Source: Isoetes taiwanensis
Taxonomy: Eukaryota; Streptophyta; Lycopodiopsida; Isoetales; Isoetaceae
Reading direction: 5' to 3'
DNA length: 64,000 nucleotides
NCBI GenBank assembly: GCA_021234155.1
Contig: JAJEKV010000095.1
Coordinates: 186,001-250,000, forward strand
A program made the translations under genes and the position numbers. Position 1 is the first letter of the stretch; every line of letters begins with the position of its first letter. The notes below the pieces were generated by a model. It saw nothing but the letters and a program-made list of their open reading frames with translations. It did not search any database and was not told the origin of the DNA. Positions 11,854 through 22,721 of this stretch are shown piece by piece.

Positions 11854-12120
11854 GTGGAAGGTTTGAAAGTGTTTGAAGACATGCAAGTTGCTGGCCATTA
11901 TCCTGATGAAATTGTGTATAACATGGCTATTCCAACCTATGAAGTTGCAGTGCAGGGGATAAGCCCAAACAAGGTCACTTATTCATCTATGTTGCACCTC
12001 TGTGATAAAGCTGGAAACTATGAACTCGCAGCATCAATATTTTCTGAGATGGTAAAGAGTGGGTGTCCAGCAGATGAGGCGGTCTATACTACAATCATTA
12101 CTATATATGGCAAGGCTGGG
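11845..12120 (+). pseudogene. Captured PPR-protein fragment
   Basis: The open frame reads two to three pentatricopeptide motifs: GHYPDEIVYNMAI, then GISPNKVTYSSMLHLCDKAG, then GCPADEAVYTTIITIYGKAG. These have the PPR spacing and helix signatures (V-x-Y-x-x-x-I and C-x-K-A-G). The first motif is joined directly to the second with about 15 residues missing. After the last KAG the sequence switches at 12121 to an unrelated segment (PPLPRERKISSP) that is also present in Helitron B. PPR proteins bind organellar RNA; this fragment is too short to do so. It has the same orientation as the pectinesterase piece and the Helitron. Confidence 0.85.
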
Positions 12121-12200
12121 CCTCCACTTCCTAGAGAAAGAAAAATCTCATCTCCAGAAGTGCATGTTGATCCTTATGATTGGTGGCAGATAGACACTGT
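12121..12200 (+). other. Captured exon-like segment shared with Helitron B
   Basis: CCTCCACTTCCTAGAGAAAG and the following bases recur at about 19671 in Helitron B. The frame PPLPRERKISSPEVHVD...WWQIDT ends at a good donor (ACT|GTAAGT at 12198). Product unknown. Confidence 0.5.
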
Positions 12201-12370
12201 AAGTCAAATGATTTCTACATTTGTTTGAATTTTCTTTTGCTTTCATACACATTATGCACCATTCATGCTTTGTGGTTTATTCATGCATTGTTGCACTGCA
12301 GCAGGACTTTACAACGGAGCCATTGATGAATGGTCGGGGCAATGATATGATAATGGAAGCCACAAAGCAA

Positions 12371-12470
12371 TATACCATTCATGCATTGTGCTCTATTCAT
12401 GCATTATTGCCCTGCAGCAATATACCATTCATGCATTGTGCTCTATTCATGCATTATTGCCCTGCAGCAA
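12371..12470. repeat. 50-bp tandem duplication
   Basis: TATACCATTCATGCATTGTG begins at 12371 and 12421; the two 50-bp copies are identical. A less perfect relative with TTCATGCATTGTTGCACTGC lies at about 12280. The identity implies a very recent event. Confidence 0.9.
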
Positions 12471-12519
12471 GACTTCGTAATGATTATGTTTGTGACATTA
12501 ATCATCTACCAGCCCTTTA

Positions 12520-13790
12520 GCCTTTCCTACTTTTGTTTCTACCAGCCTTCAAGCTTTGCATTTGGAGAGTGCCAAGCTGTATCTTAGGCCAAATATCCAT
12601 GTTAAACAAACAAACATGTTGAGATTGAGGTTGAGCTTAGGCCAAAGATCCATGTAACAAATTATCCTTATCCTGTATCACCAAACAAACATGTTGAGAT
12701 TGAGGTTGAGCATGTTGAGATTGAGGTTGAGCTTAGGCCAAAGATCCATGTAACAAATTATCCTGTATCACCAAGGACTTCAGATGAACCATGACCTCAC
12801 GTCAAAACATGTCAAAACATTTCCAGTGACCTTTTGTTCATTACTCCAATCTCAAATAAACAAACACATCAAATATCCATTCACGTCAAAACATTTCCAG
12901 TGCATCGTAAACATTTCCAATGGTTCTCTTTTAAAAAAGGCTTTTCTTTTTAGAAAAAGGTCTATGCCTTTTTATTTTTTCATCTACGGCCCTTCTTTAG
13001 CCCTTTAGCCTTTCTGTTTTTGTTTCTACCAACTTTCAAGCTTTGCATTTGGAGAGTGGCAAGTTTATCTTAGGCCAAATATCCATGCATCACCAAGGAC
13101 TTTAGATGAACCGTGACCCTTTGTCCACTGCTCCAATCTCAAATAAACAAACACATCAAATATCTATTCACGCCAAAACAGTTCCAGCGGATCATAAATA
13201 TAAATAGGGTCGTTTATATACTTTCGTTCCTAAGAAAGCACTTTTTTATACTCTCTTTTAAAAAGGCTTTCCCTTTTAGAAAAAGGCCTTTGCCTTTTTA
13301 TCTTTTCATATACGACCCTTCCTTTCTACTTTTGTTTCTACCAACTTTCAAGACCCTTCTTTAGCCCTTTAGCCTTTCTACTTTTGTTTCTACCAACTTT
13401 CAACCTTTGCATTTGGAGAGTGCCAAGCTTTATCTTAGGCCAAATATCCATGTCAAATAAACAAACACATTGACATTGAGAACAAACACGTTGACATTGA
13501 GCTTAGGCCAAAGATCCATGTCAAATAAACAAACACGTTGAGGTTGAGCATTCAACTAAAAAAAAATAGATCTTTAGAAGTACAATAAAAAAGGCCATAC
13601 CTTTTGCCTTTTACACCTTTTCACTTTTGCTTTTCTACCATGTAGGCCAAATATCCATGTCAAATAAACAAACACGTTGAGGTTGAGCTTAGGCCAAAGA
13701 TCCATGCCAAATAAACAAACACGTTGAGGTTGAGCACCCATACAACTAATATACCTAATTTGCCTTTTGACCTTTTTACCTTTTACCTTT
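12520..13790. repeat. Interleaved short repeats in Helitron A spacer
   Basis: Two motif families alternate. One is (A/T)AGGCCAAA(T/G)ATCCATG, often followed by AAATAAACAAACAC(A/G)TTGA and GGTTGAGC; it occurs near 12588, 12636, 12735, 13073, 13437, 13507, 13644 and 13691. The other is TTTGTTTCTACCA(A/G)C(T/C)TTCAA(G/C) with CTTTGCATTTGGAGAGTG, near 12532, 13020, 13332 and 13387. No coding content is evident. The block separates the captured genes from the Rep-helicase relic. Confidence 0.7.
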
Positions 13791-13870
13791 TACCTTTTAG
13801 TTAGGTTTAAAAAGATTCATGGAGGAGTAATGACCCACACAACTAACATCGTTTGGACACGTAATCTGCA

Positions 13871-16800
13871 ATGACGGAAGAACGAGAGAGAAGGCTTGCG
13901 GTCGAGCGAGAGAGGTACAGAAAGAAGCGTCATCACAGAGAACAACAATTAACGTGAAGTTCGATTGGAGAAACGAAGAGAGAATTACAAAAGAAGAAAG
14001 CAGCACAGCTTCAATAGAAACAAGACCAACATCGACAAAGATTAAGAAAACACTCAATATCGGTCGCCAATGGAGAGCCCCAACACTTGCCCGCGTAAAG
14101 CGTAAGAAGAGCATCAAGAGAGACTTGACGAACTTGCACAATATCATCGTCGTCCGGAGCCAGATCCATCTACATCTGAGAATAGCAAGGACACTTGAAA
14201 TCACACAAGTAGAACGACACCAGCGTGGGCCGCGTTCAATAGGGAATGCATATCGCGTGGTGCATTGTCGTTCAAAGACGATGGCACGAATGCTAACGTC
14301 ATGATGGACAAATCAACTGGAACCTCTACAACCAATGCCCCACCTAATTGGGAGATTATTGAGCCACCAAGACCCAAAAGCACTAACTTCCACCAACACA
14401 TTAGGACCTACAATAGTGCTCGCCTTTGCTTCCTTTGCCAACATCGAGCAGTTTGAAGGACCACGGACCGTATTGTTTCAAGATCCAAGGACAAACCTAC
14501 CATAGGGTAGGGCCCGACTCATCTTAGATAATTCCCGCCCCTTAACATACTCCGGCTCTACATTCTAGATGCCGACTATGCACATGAAGCCGAACCCAAA
14601 ATCCTCGGAATGCAAATTGCGATAGTGACCTACTCAAAGAGCGTATATGCGGAACTACGCGTAACCCCTATGCACGGCTCTCATGATGATGCACAGGTAG
14701 AAGAAGCGGGCACAACGTTGGTGAAGGCGTGATGACATCGGGGATGTACTTCAATGTTTCTCGAAACCTGGACCTTAGGAGATACAATTCAAGATGCTCA
14801 AATGAAGTTGCGGTAATATTTGTCAATGCGGGGCGGAGAGCCACCATTCGATAGGGACATCTGCATACATCAAAAGGGTGGCGGCCTCAAGAAGATTCCA
14901 ATCACAAACCCAAATCTTGATCCTTAGTTTACCCCATTTCTCTTTCCCTTTGGTGACCAAGAACGGACACGGGGAATCAAAAGCGGCGACTGCATCGGCG
15001 TCCTCTAACAAGCGAGAACCGCATTGACTATGTTTCAATTCTACAATTATCGGTGGCAATAAGGGAGGAGATTGGAACCCATTGCTTTGTCTTAGGGAAG
15101 CTAACACGGCAATTCATTGTTGATGTGTACTCAAAAGTGGAAACAAACAATCTAAAAGTGGATCAAACAAAATCAAAGGAAGTTGCAGTAGAGTTGTACC
15201 AAGGTCTCATTGACTACATAGATCCGCGGCGAGCAAAGAGGCTTAAGATCCCAAAATTTCGGTTATCCCGCCTTCTTCATACAATGGAAGCCCGAGAGCA
15301 ATGCAACGGGAACTACGAGGATTGATGGCCTTGATCCGAAGATTTGGCAAAGCTGATCTCTTTGTAACATTTACGTCCAACCCAAATTGGGTAGAGATTA
15401 GACACAACACCGCTACGGACAGCGGCCACATGATAGGCCGGATTTGGTTGTCTGGCGTATTTCACACAAAGCTCAAAGCATTCTTCCACGACCTCTTTGA
15501 AAATGATATCTTAGGCAAGGTGAAGGCACACATATACGATAGAGTTCGAAAGCGAGGCTTGCCACATTGCCACCTCCTCATGATTCTCGAACAAAGAAGA
15601 CAAAATCGAGATAGCGATGCCATTGACATCTGGCCAGTGCAGAGACCGAGAAAGCCGAACCTATCAAACCCATGGCCCATGCGGGGGACCCTCAACCCAA
15701 GCAGCTCCTTGCATACAAGCCAAGGAAGGCAATAGCGAAGGAATGCACAAAAGGATTTCCAAAACCATTTATTGACAATACCAAAGTCAGCGCCAAATGG
15801 CTATCCGAGTGAGAAGGCGGACCTGAGGCCACTTCATGAGGGGCAACCGCCCATTGACAACGGATGGATAGTTCCCCACAATCAATGGCTGCTTGAAAGT
15901 CTGAAGCACATATCAATGTTGAGCGGTGTTTCCATGGGCGTCGGTGGCGTGAAGTATATCTATAAGTACATCCACAAAGGCCGCGATCGGGCATCCATCA
16001 AGATCAGCGAAGAACCGGCGGGGAATCCACGTCCACATTCAATTGGGACGGTGGAGCAATACCTTGACACGAGATCGTCTACGCAATTGAAGCAATGTGG
16101 AGGCTATATGGATTCAAGATGCATGGCAACTCCCCACGATTACCACGGGCTACTGTTCACCTACCAAACAACCAAGGCACGTCTATTATCAAGAAGGCCA
16201 TGAAAGACAAGCCATCGGCGGCGGATGCAAAAAGCAAAGCGATGTTGATCGCATGGTTTGAACTCAACAAGGGCGACCCAGACGCGTGAATACACTTATC
16301 CGAAATCCCTCGGCACTATACATTCCGGCGGGCGTCCGGAAAAAGGGAGGGGAAGTTCAAGCTCATCACCACGGATGTACAACGTGAGCCCTAAGGACGG
16401 TGATATTACCTCCACCTCCTATTGCTACATATCAAAGGCAACTAGCTTTGAAGACATCGCGCACTGTTAATGGAAAACTATGTTCAACTTTCAAGGAAGT
16501 CGCCAAAGAGCTCGGCTTTTATTGGAAGACGATACCGAATGGGGAGTAATTTCGAAGGCGCAAGCGTCTTCCGGATGCCAATCCGCCTCGCCCGGACATT
16601 CGCATTCATTTGCCTATACAATGACCCACAAGATCCAATGCGGCTATGGGAGCTCTTCAAGGAGGACTGACGACGAAGACTACCAACGGAAGATGCCACA
16701 AGAGCGGGCTTATAACCACGCACGAAAGACATCGATGACATATTCCGGATGAGTGGTACGCACATGCCCGACAACTTGACTTTGAGAACCACGGATGGAC

Positions 16801-18250
16801 ATTCTAGGCAATCTCCCAAATGAACCCACCAGCCGATGCGAGAAAAGGAATTGAAAGAAGGGCAAGAAAACTACGGAAAGCTCAAGCGTGGGGGAGCGGA
16901 AGCACATAGCCGACATTATCCTCGATGCAATCAGCCCGACATCAAGCCCCATGTATCAATGTGGGCGGCCCGGGAGAGCCGCAGGCAAGACATTCCTCTT
17001 CAACGGTCGATCGGCATACTAAGAGGATGCGGCGTGGATGTTGTATCGGTAGCAGACGGGCATTACCCGACCTCCTCTTGAAGGGAGCACAAAAGTTCAT
17101 TCGGCGTTCAAGTTACCACTCAACCTCACACAAGAGGCAACCTACACTTTTCGTGCAACAAGCCAACAATGGGCGTACTTAGAAAGGCAAAGCGGGGCCG
17201 AAATGGGAATGACACATGCGCCAAGCACTCAGCTGCCCGTCGGCCGGGGTTCTACGCGAGATCGCCAAGATGACAGCCGTTTGGGGGAATGATAATGCTC
17301 ACGGGCGGCGATTTCGACAACAATTGCACGTGATCAAGCGTGCAACAAAGGCGAGAAATCATCTCGAAATGTGTCAAGAGAAACCCGTTGTGGATTAATT
17401 TCAAAACCCACAAGTCGACACAAAACATGCTGGTCGGAAAAGGCGAGCAAATCTTCTCAAAATTGGCGCTACGACTCATTAATGGGGAACGGATGAACAA
17501 TGAATCGGGACTCGACATTGACTTGGTTGAGATACCGAAGAATCGCGTGGTAGAAGAGGCGACCTGATTGGCGACATCTTCGGCAAGGAAATAACAGAGG
17601 CAAATGTGCACCTATTGTATGACAAGGCCATCTTGACTCCAAAGAATGAAGACACGCTAAGAATCAACGATAAGGTCCTTCTAAGGTTGAATGGACAACT
17701 CCATGCATTACCTGCAGTATAGATGCCATCATTGCGCGAAGATGCTACAAAGGGATTTCCCAATTGAGTTCATCAACCACCTGACTCCTTCTGGCATGCC
17801 ACCGCATAAGTTGCACATCAAGGACGGTGCCATCATCATCCTACTCAGAAACATGAACCCAAAGGCCGGTCTCTGCAATGGCACCCGCCTCCGTGTAATC
17901 AAAGCGCACCCAAGAATCATAGATGCGAGAAAAATAATCGGCACCTACAAAGGAACACGGGTCCTCATACCAAGGATAACACTGGAGCCATCGGATAGCG
18001 ACCTCCTCCCCTTCAGCGAAGCGGGTTCTCCATCGACTTGCATTCTCGATGACCATAAACAAGTCGCGCAAAAGGGCGATCAATGACCTCCGTTGGCATC
18101 TACCTACCAACTCGGTATTCGCACACGGCCCAGACTCTATGTCGCATTCTCAAGGTGCACCACACAACCGGAGTGAAGGTATACATTCAAGAAACCTCAA
18201 GGCAAAGAACCTGGCGCTAAAAACAAAAGGAGGTTCACTCCAAATGTAGT
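13871..18250 (+). pseudogene. Helitron Rep-helicase (RepHel), decayed
   Basis: A start at 13871 gives MTEERERRLAVERERYRKKR, the basic N-terminus usual in plant RepHel. The frame then breaks repeatedly, but conserved blocks follow in order: CFKIQGQTYHRVGP (14470-14515); LYILDADYAHEAEPKILG (about 14560); the rolling-circle nuclease with DLFVTFTSNPNW and the HUH motif KRGLPHCH (about 15355-15575); the two-tyrosine motif YIYKYIHKG (15955-15981); a PIF1-type Walker A remnant GKTFLFN (16984-17004, frameshifted just upstream); STKVHSAFKLPLNLTQEATY (about 17085-17145); GGDFRQQL (about 17303-17326); FPIEFINHLTPSGMPPHK and NGTRLRVIKAH (17757-17910); and TINKS plus VYIQETS at the C-terminus. Many frameshifts and stops show it is dead. 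The intact family nicks DNA at TC and CTRR ends and unwinds it for rolling-circle-like transposition. Confidence 0.92.
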
Positions 18251-18317
18251 CTACAAAGAAATTCTACAGGATGAAATAGCCCCTTAGTTTCTATAGATTT
18301 CTTACATTGTACTAATA

Positions 18318-18344
18318 CCCAGCAGCACTGGGCACTATAACTAT
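18318..18344 (+). terminator. Degenerate upstream Helitron 3' hairpin
   Basis: CCCAGCAGCACTGGG followed by CACTATAACTAT matches the family terminator, but ends in CTAT instead of CTAG. It lies about 114 bp before the functional-looking end at 18458. It looks like a disabled or by-passed transposition terminator. Confidence 0.6.
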
Positions 18345-18431
18345 ATTTGCATATTTCTCTACTCCAATAATAAAAGCTTACTGCACACATTTCTTATTGC
18401 AATAAAAACATTTACAAACTTCCAACGAATG

Positions 18432-18458
18432 CCCAGCAACGCTGGGCACCGTTACTAG
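18432..18458 (+). terminator. Helitron A 3' terminus
   Basis: Perfect 6-bp stem CCCAGC/GCTGGG with loop AAC, then CACCGTTACTAG. This hairpin is the transposition termination signal; cleavage is expected after CTAG (18458). Confidence 0.9.
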
Positions 18459-18812
18459 TCTTTTTATATTATAATGTTGTGTAATGGACCACGCCCTAGA
18501 TCGGACGGTTGTCGTTCGTTTGGCGAATCCGACGGTTCATATGCAGACCCATCTTTTGTTTTCACCCTAAAAAAAACATCCAGAGAATCTCAATGCCAAG
18601 AAAAAAAGAAGCCCTGTTCTGGCGATTGGCGATCTCTTCAGCTCTTGGTGATGGCAGTTTTGCAGGACGAAATGTCTTCAAGGTGGGTATGGCTATGGCG
18701 GCCTGCTATAGTGCAGGCTGCTATAGTGCAGGCGGCAACGGCAGCAGCAAAACACCTACGGATTTAGAACGACTTTAAGCAGTAAAGCAATTATGGCTAC
18801 TTCTTACTCTAA

Positions 18813-19046
18813 GTGATGGGAGAAAACGACAAAGGTAAGGGTTGTTGGGGATTGTCCGGATGTGGAAGATCAGAATCCAGTCGGTCAAAGACAGCTAAAA
18901 AAGAAGAGGTTGATGTTGTGCTACAATGCTTAAGATATGAACTTGAAAGAAGCCTGATTACTCTCCATTTTTCTGAGGCCGGCCTTAGGCGTGAAGCGAT
19001 CAACAACGGCAAGCGAGGAAGAACGATCCGGTCATGCATGCACTGA
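18813..19046 (+). CDS. Hypothetical captured exon
   Basis: A 77-codon frame starting MGENDKGKGCWGLSGCGRSE and including KKEEVDVVLQCLRYELERSL, which looks protein-like. An in-frame ATG in reasonable context begins it. I do not recognise a family. Its position in a non-autonomous Helitron suggests a captured fragment. The opposite strand is also open, so chance cannot be excluded. Confidence 0.25.
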   Translation: MMGENDKGKGCWGLSGCGRSESSRSKTAKKEEVDVVLQCLRYELERSLITLHFSEAGLRREAINNGKRGRTIRSCMH

Positions 19047-20424
19047 TTCTTTTACGCTCCACTTTTTTGGCCCATGGGATTTTCTTCCTTTGAATCCTTG
19101 ATGGGATGCAATACCGGCACCTTGGGCTTCCGACCCATCTCTTTTTCATCCCAAAACAGTGGTAAATTCGCTCTTGGCACAAATTATCTGAAGCACTTCT
19201 TACGAAATGAGGAGGAATCTACCTCGAGTTTTATCTTGTGAAACAGGGCGCCATCTTGATGCAAACGATTGGGCACCACGAAGAATTTGATTCGATGAAG
19301 AAGATCACGAAGGCGGATTTGATTTCTTTGAAGATGATCATTTTAGGGTTTTAGATCCATGAGAGAAAAGGGACCATTTTACTTTGGGATTATCATCTCC
19401 ATAGGTACATTTGAAAACTTCCTCGCATGATGATGCATTAATTCTGGTCTTCCGGATGATCTAGCCCAGCTATGTCTTATGAGGATTCCCTTTATCAAAT
19501 ATGAGCCATCTTACTGATTCGTTTCTAGGGCATGGATGAAGACACTTTCATCACGGGTTTTATGGCATGAGAAAAGCTCTCAATTTAGGTCGAGGCTCAT
19601 ATATGCTTTGTGGTCCATGGAAATAGAGTTAAAATTTTTTAATCTTGAGACATGTACATGGTGTTGTTTGCCTCCACTTCCTAGAGAAAGAAACATCTCA
19701 TCTCGAAGTGCATGATTGGTGTGAATGATAGACAACCTGTGGGCCTGTTAAATGGTACCCTCTTTGTATTGGGCGGTGATCATACAGAGATGCATGTTGT
19801 GGAGCCAGCGTACTAGACCTTTAAGGCGAGTTCATTATTATAATTATTGCAGGAATTCTTTGGGTGAAGTGGCATCCATAGTCGCATCCATGCGTTCTCA
19901 TTCAAAGCAATTCCCCTTAGATAAGCAAATATATGTTATAGGTGGTGGCGGAGGATCTCATTGATGGTGCTTCTATCGAGCAAGAAGTCCCTTTTCCTTC
20001 CCCTTTTTTTTTTAGTTTTCAAAGCATGTTAATTTGTCGTATTAGCACACCGATTTGCGGGGCTATTTGATTATGGGCTCAGATATTCATATTGTTAACC
20101 CAAGCTTGATATCTTGCTTCACCGAAAGCAGTAAGTCCCTTTTCCTTCCCTTTTTTTTTTAATTTTCAAAGCATGTTAATTTAATGTATTAGCGATGATC
20201 ATTGATTTAAAGCTTAAAGCTCTCAAAATTTTAAGACAATAAGAGTTTAATCCGTCTTCCGAGTAAAATCCTTCCCTCTGTCTAGAACATTCCCTTCTAT
20301 TGTAAAGAAGCTTGATTGAGCAAATCTTCTGCAAATGAATCAGTATGGAGCCATTTTTTGTTTGTTTGTTTTTTGATTCTATAGATATTATATTTGATGA
20401 TCGTTCATTTTTTAGATATGATGG
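19047..20424. other. Helitron B interior with duplicated short segments
   Basis: A segment matching the Helitron A exon-like piece occurs at about 19671-19715. A ~60-bp segment AGTCCCTTTTCCTTCC...CAAAGCATGTTAATTT occurs twice (about 19987 and 20131). An open stretch at 19752-19964 (GVLFVLGGDHTEM-like and VIGGGGGSH) has glycine motifs that loosely recall Kelch repeats, but I cannot support a family call. Confidence 0.4.
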
Positions 20425-21905
20425 CCATGTTGTAAAAGCTAAATCCCTGAATCAATCCTCATTTTTCAACTTTGTACAATTTTGTAAGTGTTGTTATTTG
20501 TTGTTGTTGCAAGGATGATAGAAGCTTGATTCTTATTCTAGGTACGCAGGACATTTATTGATTATGGAGCTATTATGATTATTCTCTATTCTAAGAGATC
20601 CTGATTTGTTGGGCTCCTAATTTTATTGTGGGCACAAAATAGAAGATAAACTGGTTTGGTAAGTGCAAACGGTGCCATTATCCATTTAACCAGTAGCATA
20701 GTGGAATCCACCACGGTTTTGCTCCAGGCCATGCTGCAAAGGCTAAATCCCTGAATCAATCCTCATTTTCTAACTTTAAACGTTGTTGCAAGTGCTGTTA
20801 TTTATTGTTGTTGCAAGGATGATAGAAGCTTGCTTTCTAGGTTGTTGTAAGTGCTGTTATTTGTTGATCTTGCAAGGATGATAGAAGCTTGCTTCCTATT
20901 CTAGGTACGCAAGACATTTGTTGATTATGTATTAGATAATTTCCGGACGGGAGGAATTGCGGGAAAAACTGAGGGCGGCGCCGCTAAGCCGGCGCGGCGC
21001 CTGGCGAGCCGAGTCGCGCCCACCGAGGGCTGGCGGCTCCGAGAAATTTTTCCCGGCGGAATTCGACCGCCGGAAATTAACAAACGTGAATAAACGTTCT
21101 TTGAAATTACGCATCGTAAAAATTTTCCTGAGATTTTTGTGGCGAAACTTTTGTTCAACGGCTATGGCGGAGAAAGAGAAGGAAGAAAACGGCGATGGCA
21201 AAGGCGGAATTTGTTTTTTTTTTTCCCAACATAACGATATCTCTATGATTTGCCATGATTTGGTTCATTTCCCTGCCAAAAAAGAAAAGGGGCCGATTTC
21301 TAACAATTAGAATGTGCATCGAGAGTGTTCTTTTTTGTTTGCAAGGAAGAAACAGCGATGGGCAAGGATATGGCAGAGATATGGAATATGGATATGGAGA
21401 TATGGATATGGTAGATAAACAACGGGATATCCGTTTCAACGGATATGGAAGAAATGGCTTGAAACAAATGATGGGCTAGGCTAGGGGAGAGAAGATAGAA
21501 GGAAGAAATGGCTCAAAACAAATGATGGGCTAGGCTAGAGCAGAAGAAGAAGGATCTACCGGATCTAGGCAACGAAACTGCCAGAATTGAATGCAAAATG
21601 CAAATGCAAAAGTATGAAACAGAGGTGCTTGCAAAAAACAGAGCCGAGCGGCGCCGCTCCGCGAAACCTGCAAAATATTCTGCCTTATAAAAGTGACAGA
21701 TTTTGACAGTAATTTCAAGCAAACGTTTATTACGGAGATATTATGACTATTCTCTATTCTAAGAGATCCTGATTTGTTGGGCTCCTACTTTTATTGTGGG
21801 CAGAAAACAGAAGATAAAATGATCTGGCAAGTGCAAAACATGCGCTGCCATTATATATTTAACCAGTAGCATAGTGGAATCCACCACGGTTTTGCTCCAT
21901 ATAAT
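20425..21905. repeat. ~300-bp tandem duplication, second copy split by an insertion
   Basis: Copy 1 is about 20425-20724; copy 2 starts at 20725 and resumes after an insertion at about 21736, ending near 21905. Shared landmarks are GGCTAAATCCCTGAATCAAT (with a variant in copy 1), GCAAGGATGATAGAAGCTTG, CTCTATTCTAAGAGATCCTG and CCAGTAGCATAGTGGAATCC. Copy 2 also holds an extra short internal repeat of the GTTGTAAGTGCTGTTATTTG segment. Confidence 0.7.
20930..21735. mobile_element. ~0.8-kb insertion with internal inverted repeats
   Basis: The insertion interrupts TTGATTATG|GAG of the duplicated unit. Near its left part AATAAACGTTCTTTGAAATT (21087-21107) is matched in inverse near its right end (21707-21733, reading AATAAACGTTTGCTTGAAAT on the minus strand). 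GC-rich GGCGGCGCCGC blocks lie near both ends. It also contains (GATATG)n at about 21365-21410 and a 55-bp duplication GAAATGGCT(T/C)(G/A)AAACAAATG at about 21451 and 21507. Superfamily unknown; I could not define a clean target duplication. Confidence 0.45.
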
Positions 21906-22692
21906 TCTCAATTACCAATGTTATGACCGAAGATTAAATAAATACCCATTTACTTATTTGCACGATGATTATATTTTTAAGGGGTGATCATTTACCACAT
22001 TGAATGTTGAAATGTAATTAAATATGCTTCATCTTTCCTCCCATGTCTACAAGGACTTTCATATTGCACTCATATGAAAAGAGCTTAATTGCAATGTATC
22101 TTTAGATCAAACAAATGCGTTATAGTCTTTCTTTAGCTCAAGCAATATTGTGGAGCATTGCTCCTTTGGCAACTGTAAGTTTAAAATCCCATAAATCTCC
22201 ATAGACTATCAAGCTCAATTCGAATTAACGGGTTCAATATTCTTTCTGAAAGTTTCAAAGTAAATTTGATTATTTCTCCTAGAAAGTAATTCTAATTCAA
22301 GGCATAACTCAATGGGGTTTATTCAAACTTTATGTCATGCCCTAATATGGAACCAAGTTCTAGAATATTGCAATAGTCAACAACTGCCTATAGCTCTGCA
22401 ACCACCTTTAGACAACTAAACTTAGAGCTACCACCTTTAAACAATTGAACTTATGCGATAGTGAGGAATTCCTATGCGCATAAATTCCTTATAGCCTTGC
22501 CTTATGTCTTGGCCATGAGATATTGCCTATTGGTCTAACATGCCAGTTGACATTAAAGAGTGGGAGTTGCATATAGCATTGCTTCGAAAGACCAATATGC
22601 TACCATGCATTAAGATTAAATGTGAACAAATCAAAGAGGTGATCTTTCTAAAGTGAATCCACAAGCTTATCATTTACAAGTTACCAACTTCT
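21906..22692. other. 3' part of Helitron B, no gene seen
   Basis: AT-rich sequence with no recognised coding or repeat content, running into the 3' hairpin. Confidence 0.4.
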
Positions 22693-22721
22693 CCCAGCAA
22701 CGCTGGGCACCGTTACTAGTA

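Larger units (their letters stand above)
9902..18458 (+). mobile_element. Helitron A (8.6 kb) with captured genes and Rep-helicase relic
   Basis: The 5' end is TCTTATATTATAATG followed by the family motif AATGGACCACG. The 3' end is a CCCAGC-AAC-GCTGGG hairpin (18432-18446), then CACCGTTACTAG, i.e. a terminal CTAG (18455-18458) followed by T. These are Helitron hallmarks (5' TC, 3' hairpin about 12 nt before CTRR). Inside are a pectinesterase fragment, a PPR fragment, a repeat-rich spacer and a decayed Rep-helicase, all on the plus strand. The base before the 5' TC is T rather than the expected A, so the true start may lie slightly upstream in the TCTTATC repeats. Helitron B begins at the very next base after CTAG. 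Confidence 0.85.
18459..22719 (+). mobile_element. Helitron B (4.3 kb, non-autonomous)
   Basis: It starts TCTTTTTATATTATAATG and carries the family motif AATGGACCACGCCCTAG. It ends with hairpin CCCAGCAACGCTGGG (22693-22707) and CACCGTTACTAG (22716-22719). It abuts Helitron A with no intervening base. No Rep-helicase blocks are visible, so it would need to be moved in trans. It contains gene-like fragments, internal duplications and a nested ~0.8-kb insertion. Confidence 0.85.

Noticed and set aside
19752-19964. Kelch-repeat fragment in Helitron B
   Set aside because: Two Gly-Gly motifs only, in different frames; similarity is too weak to support.
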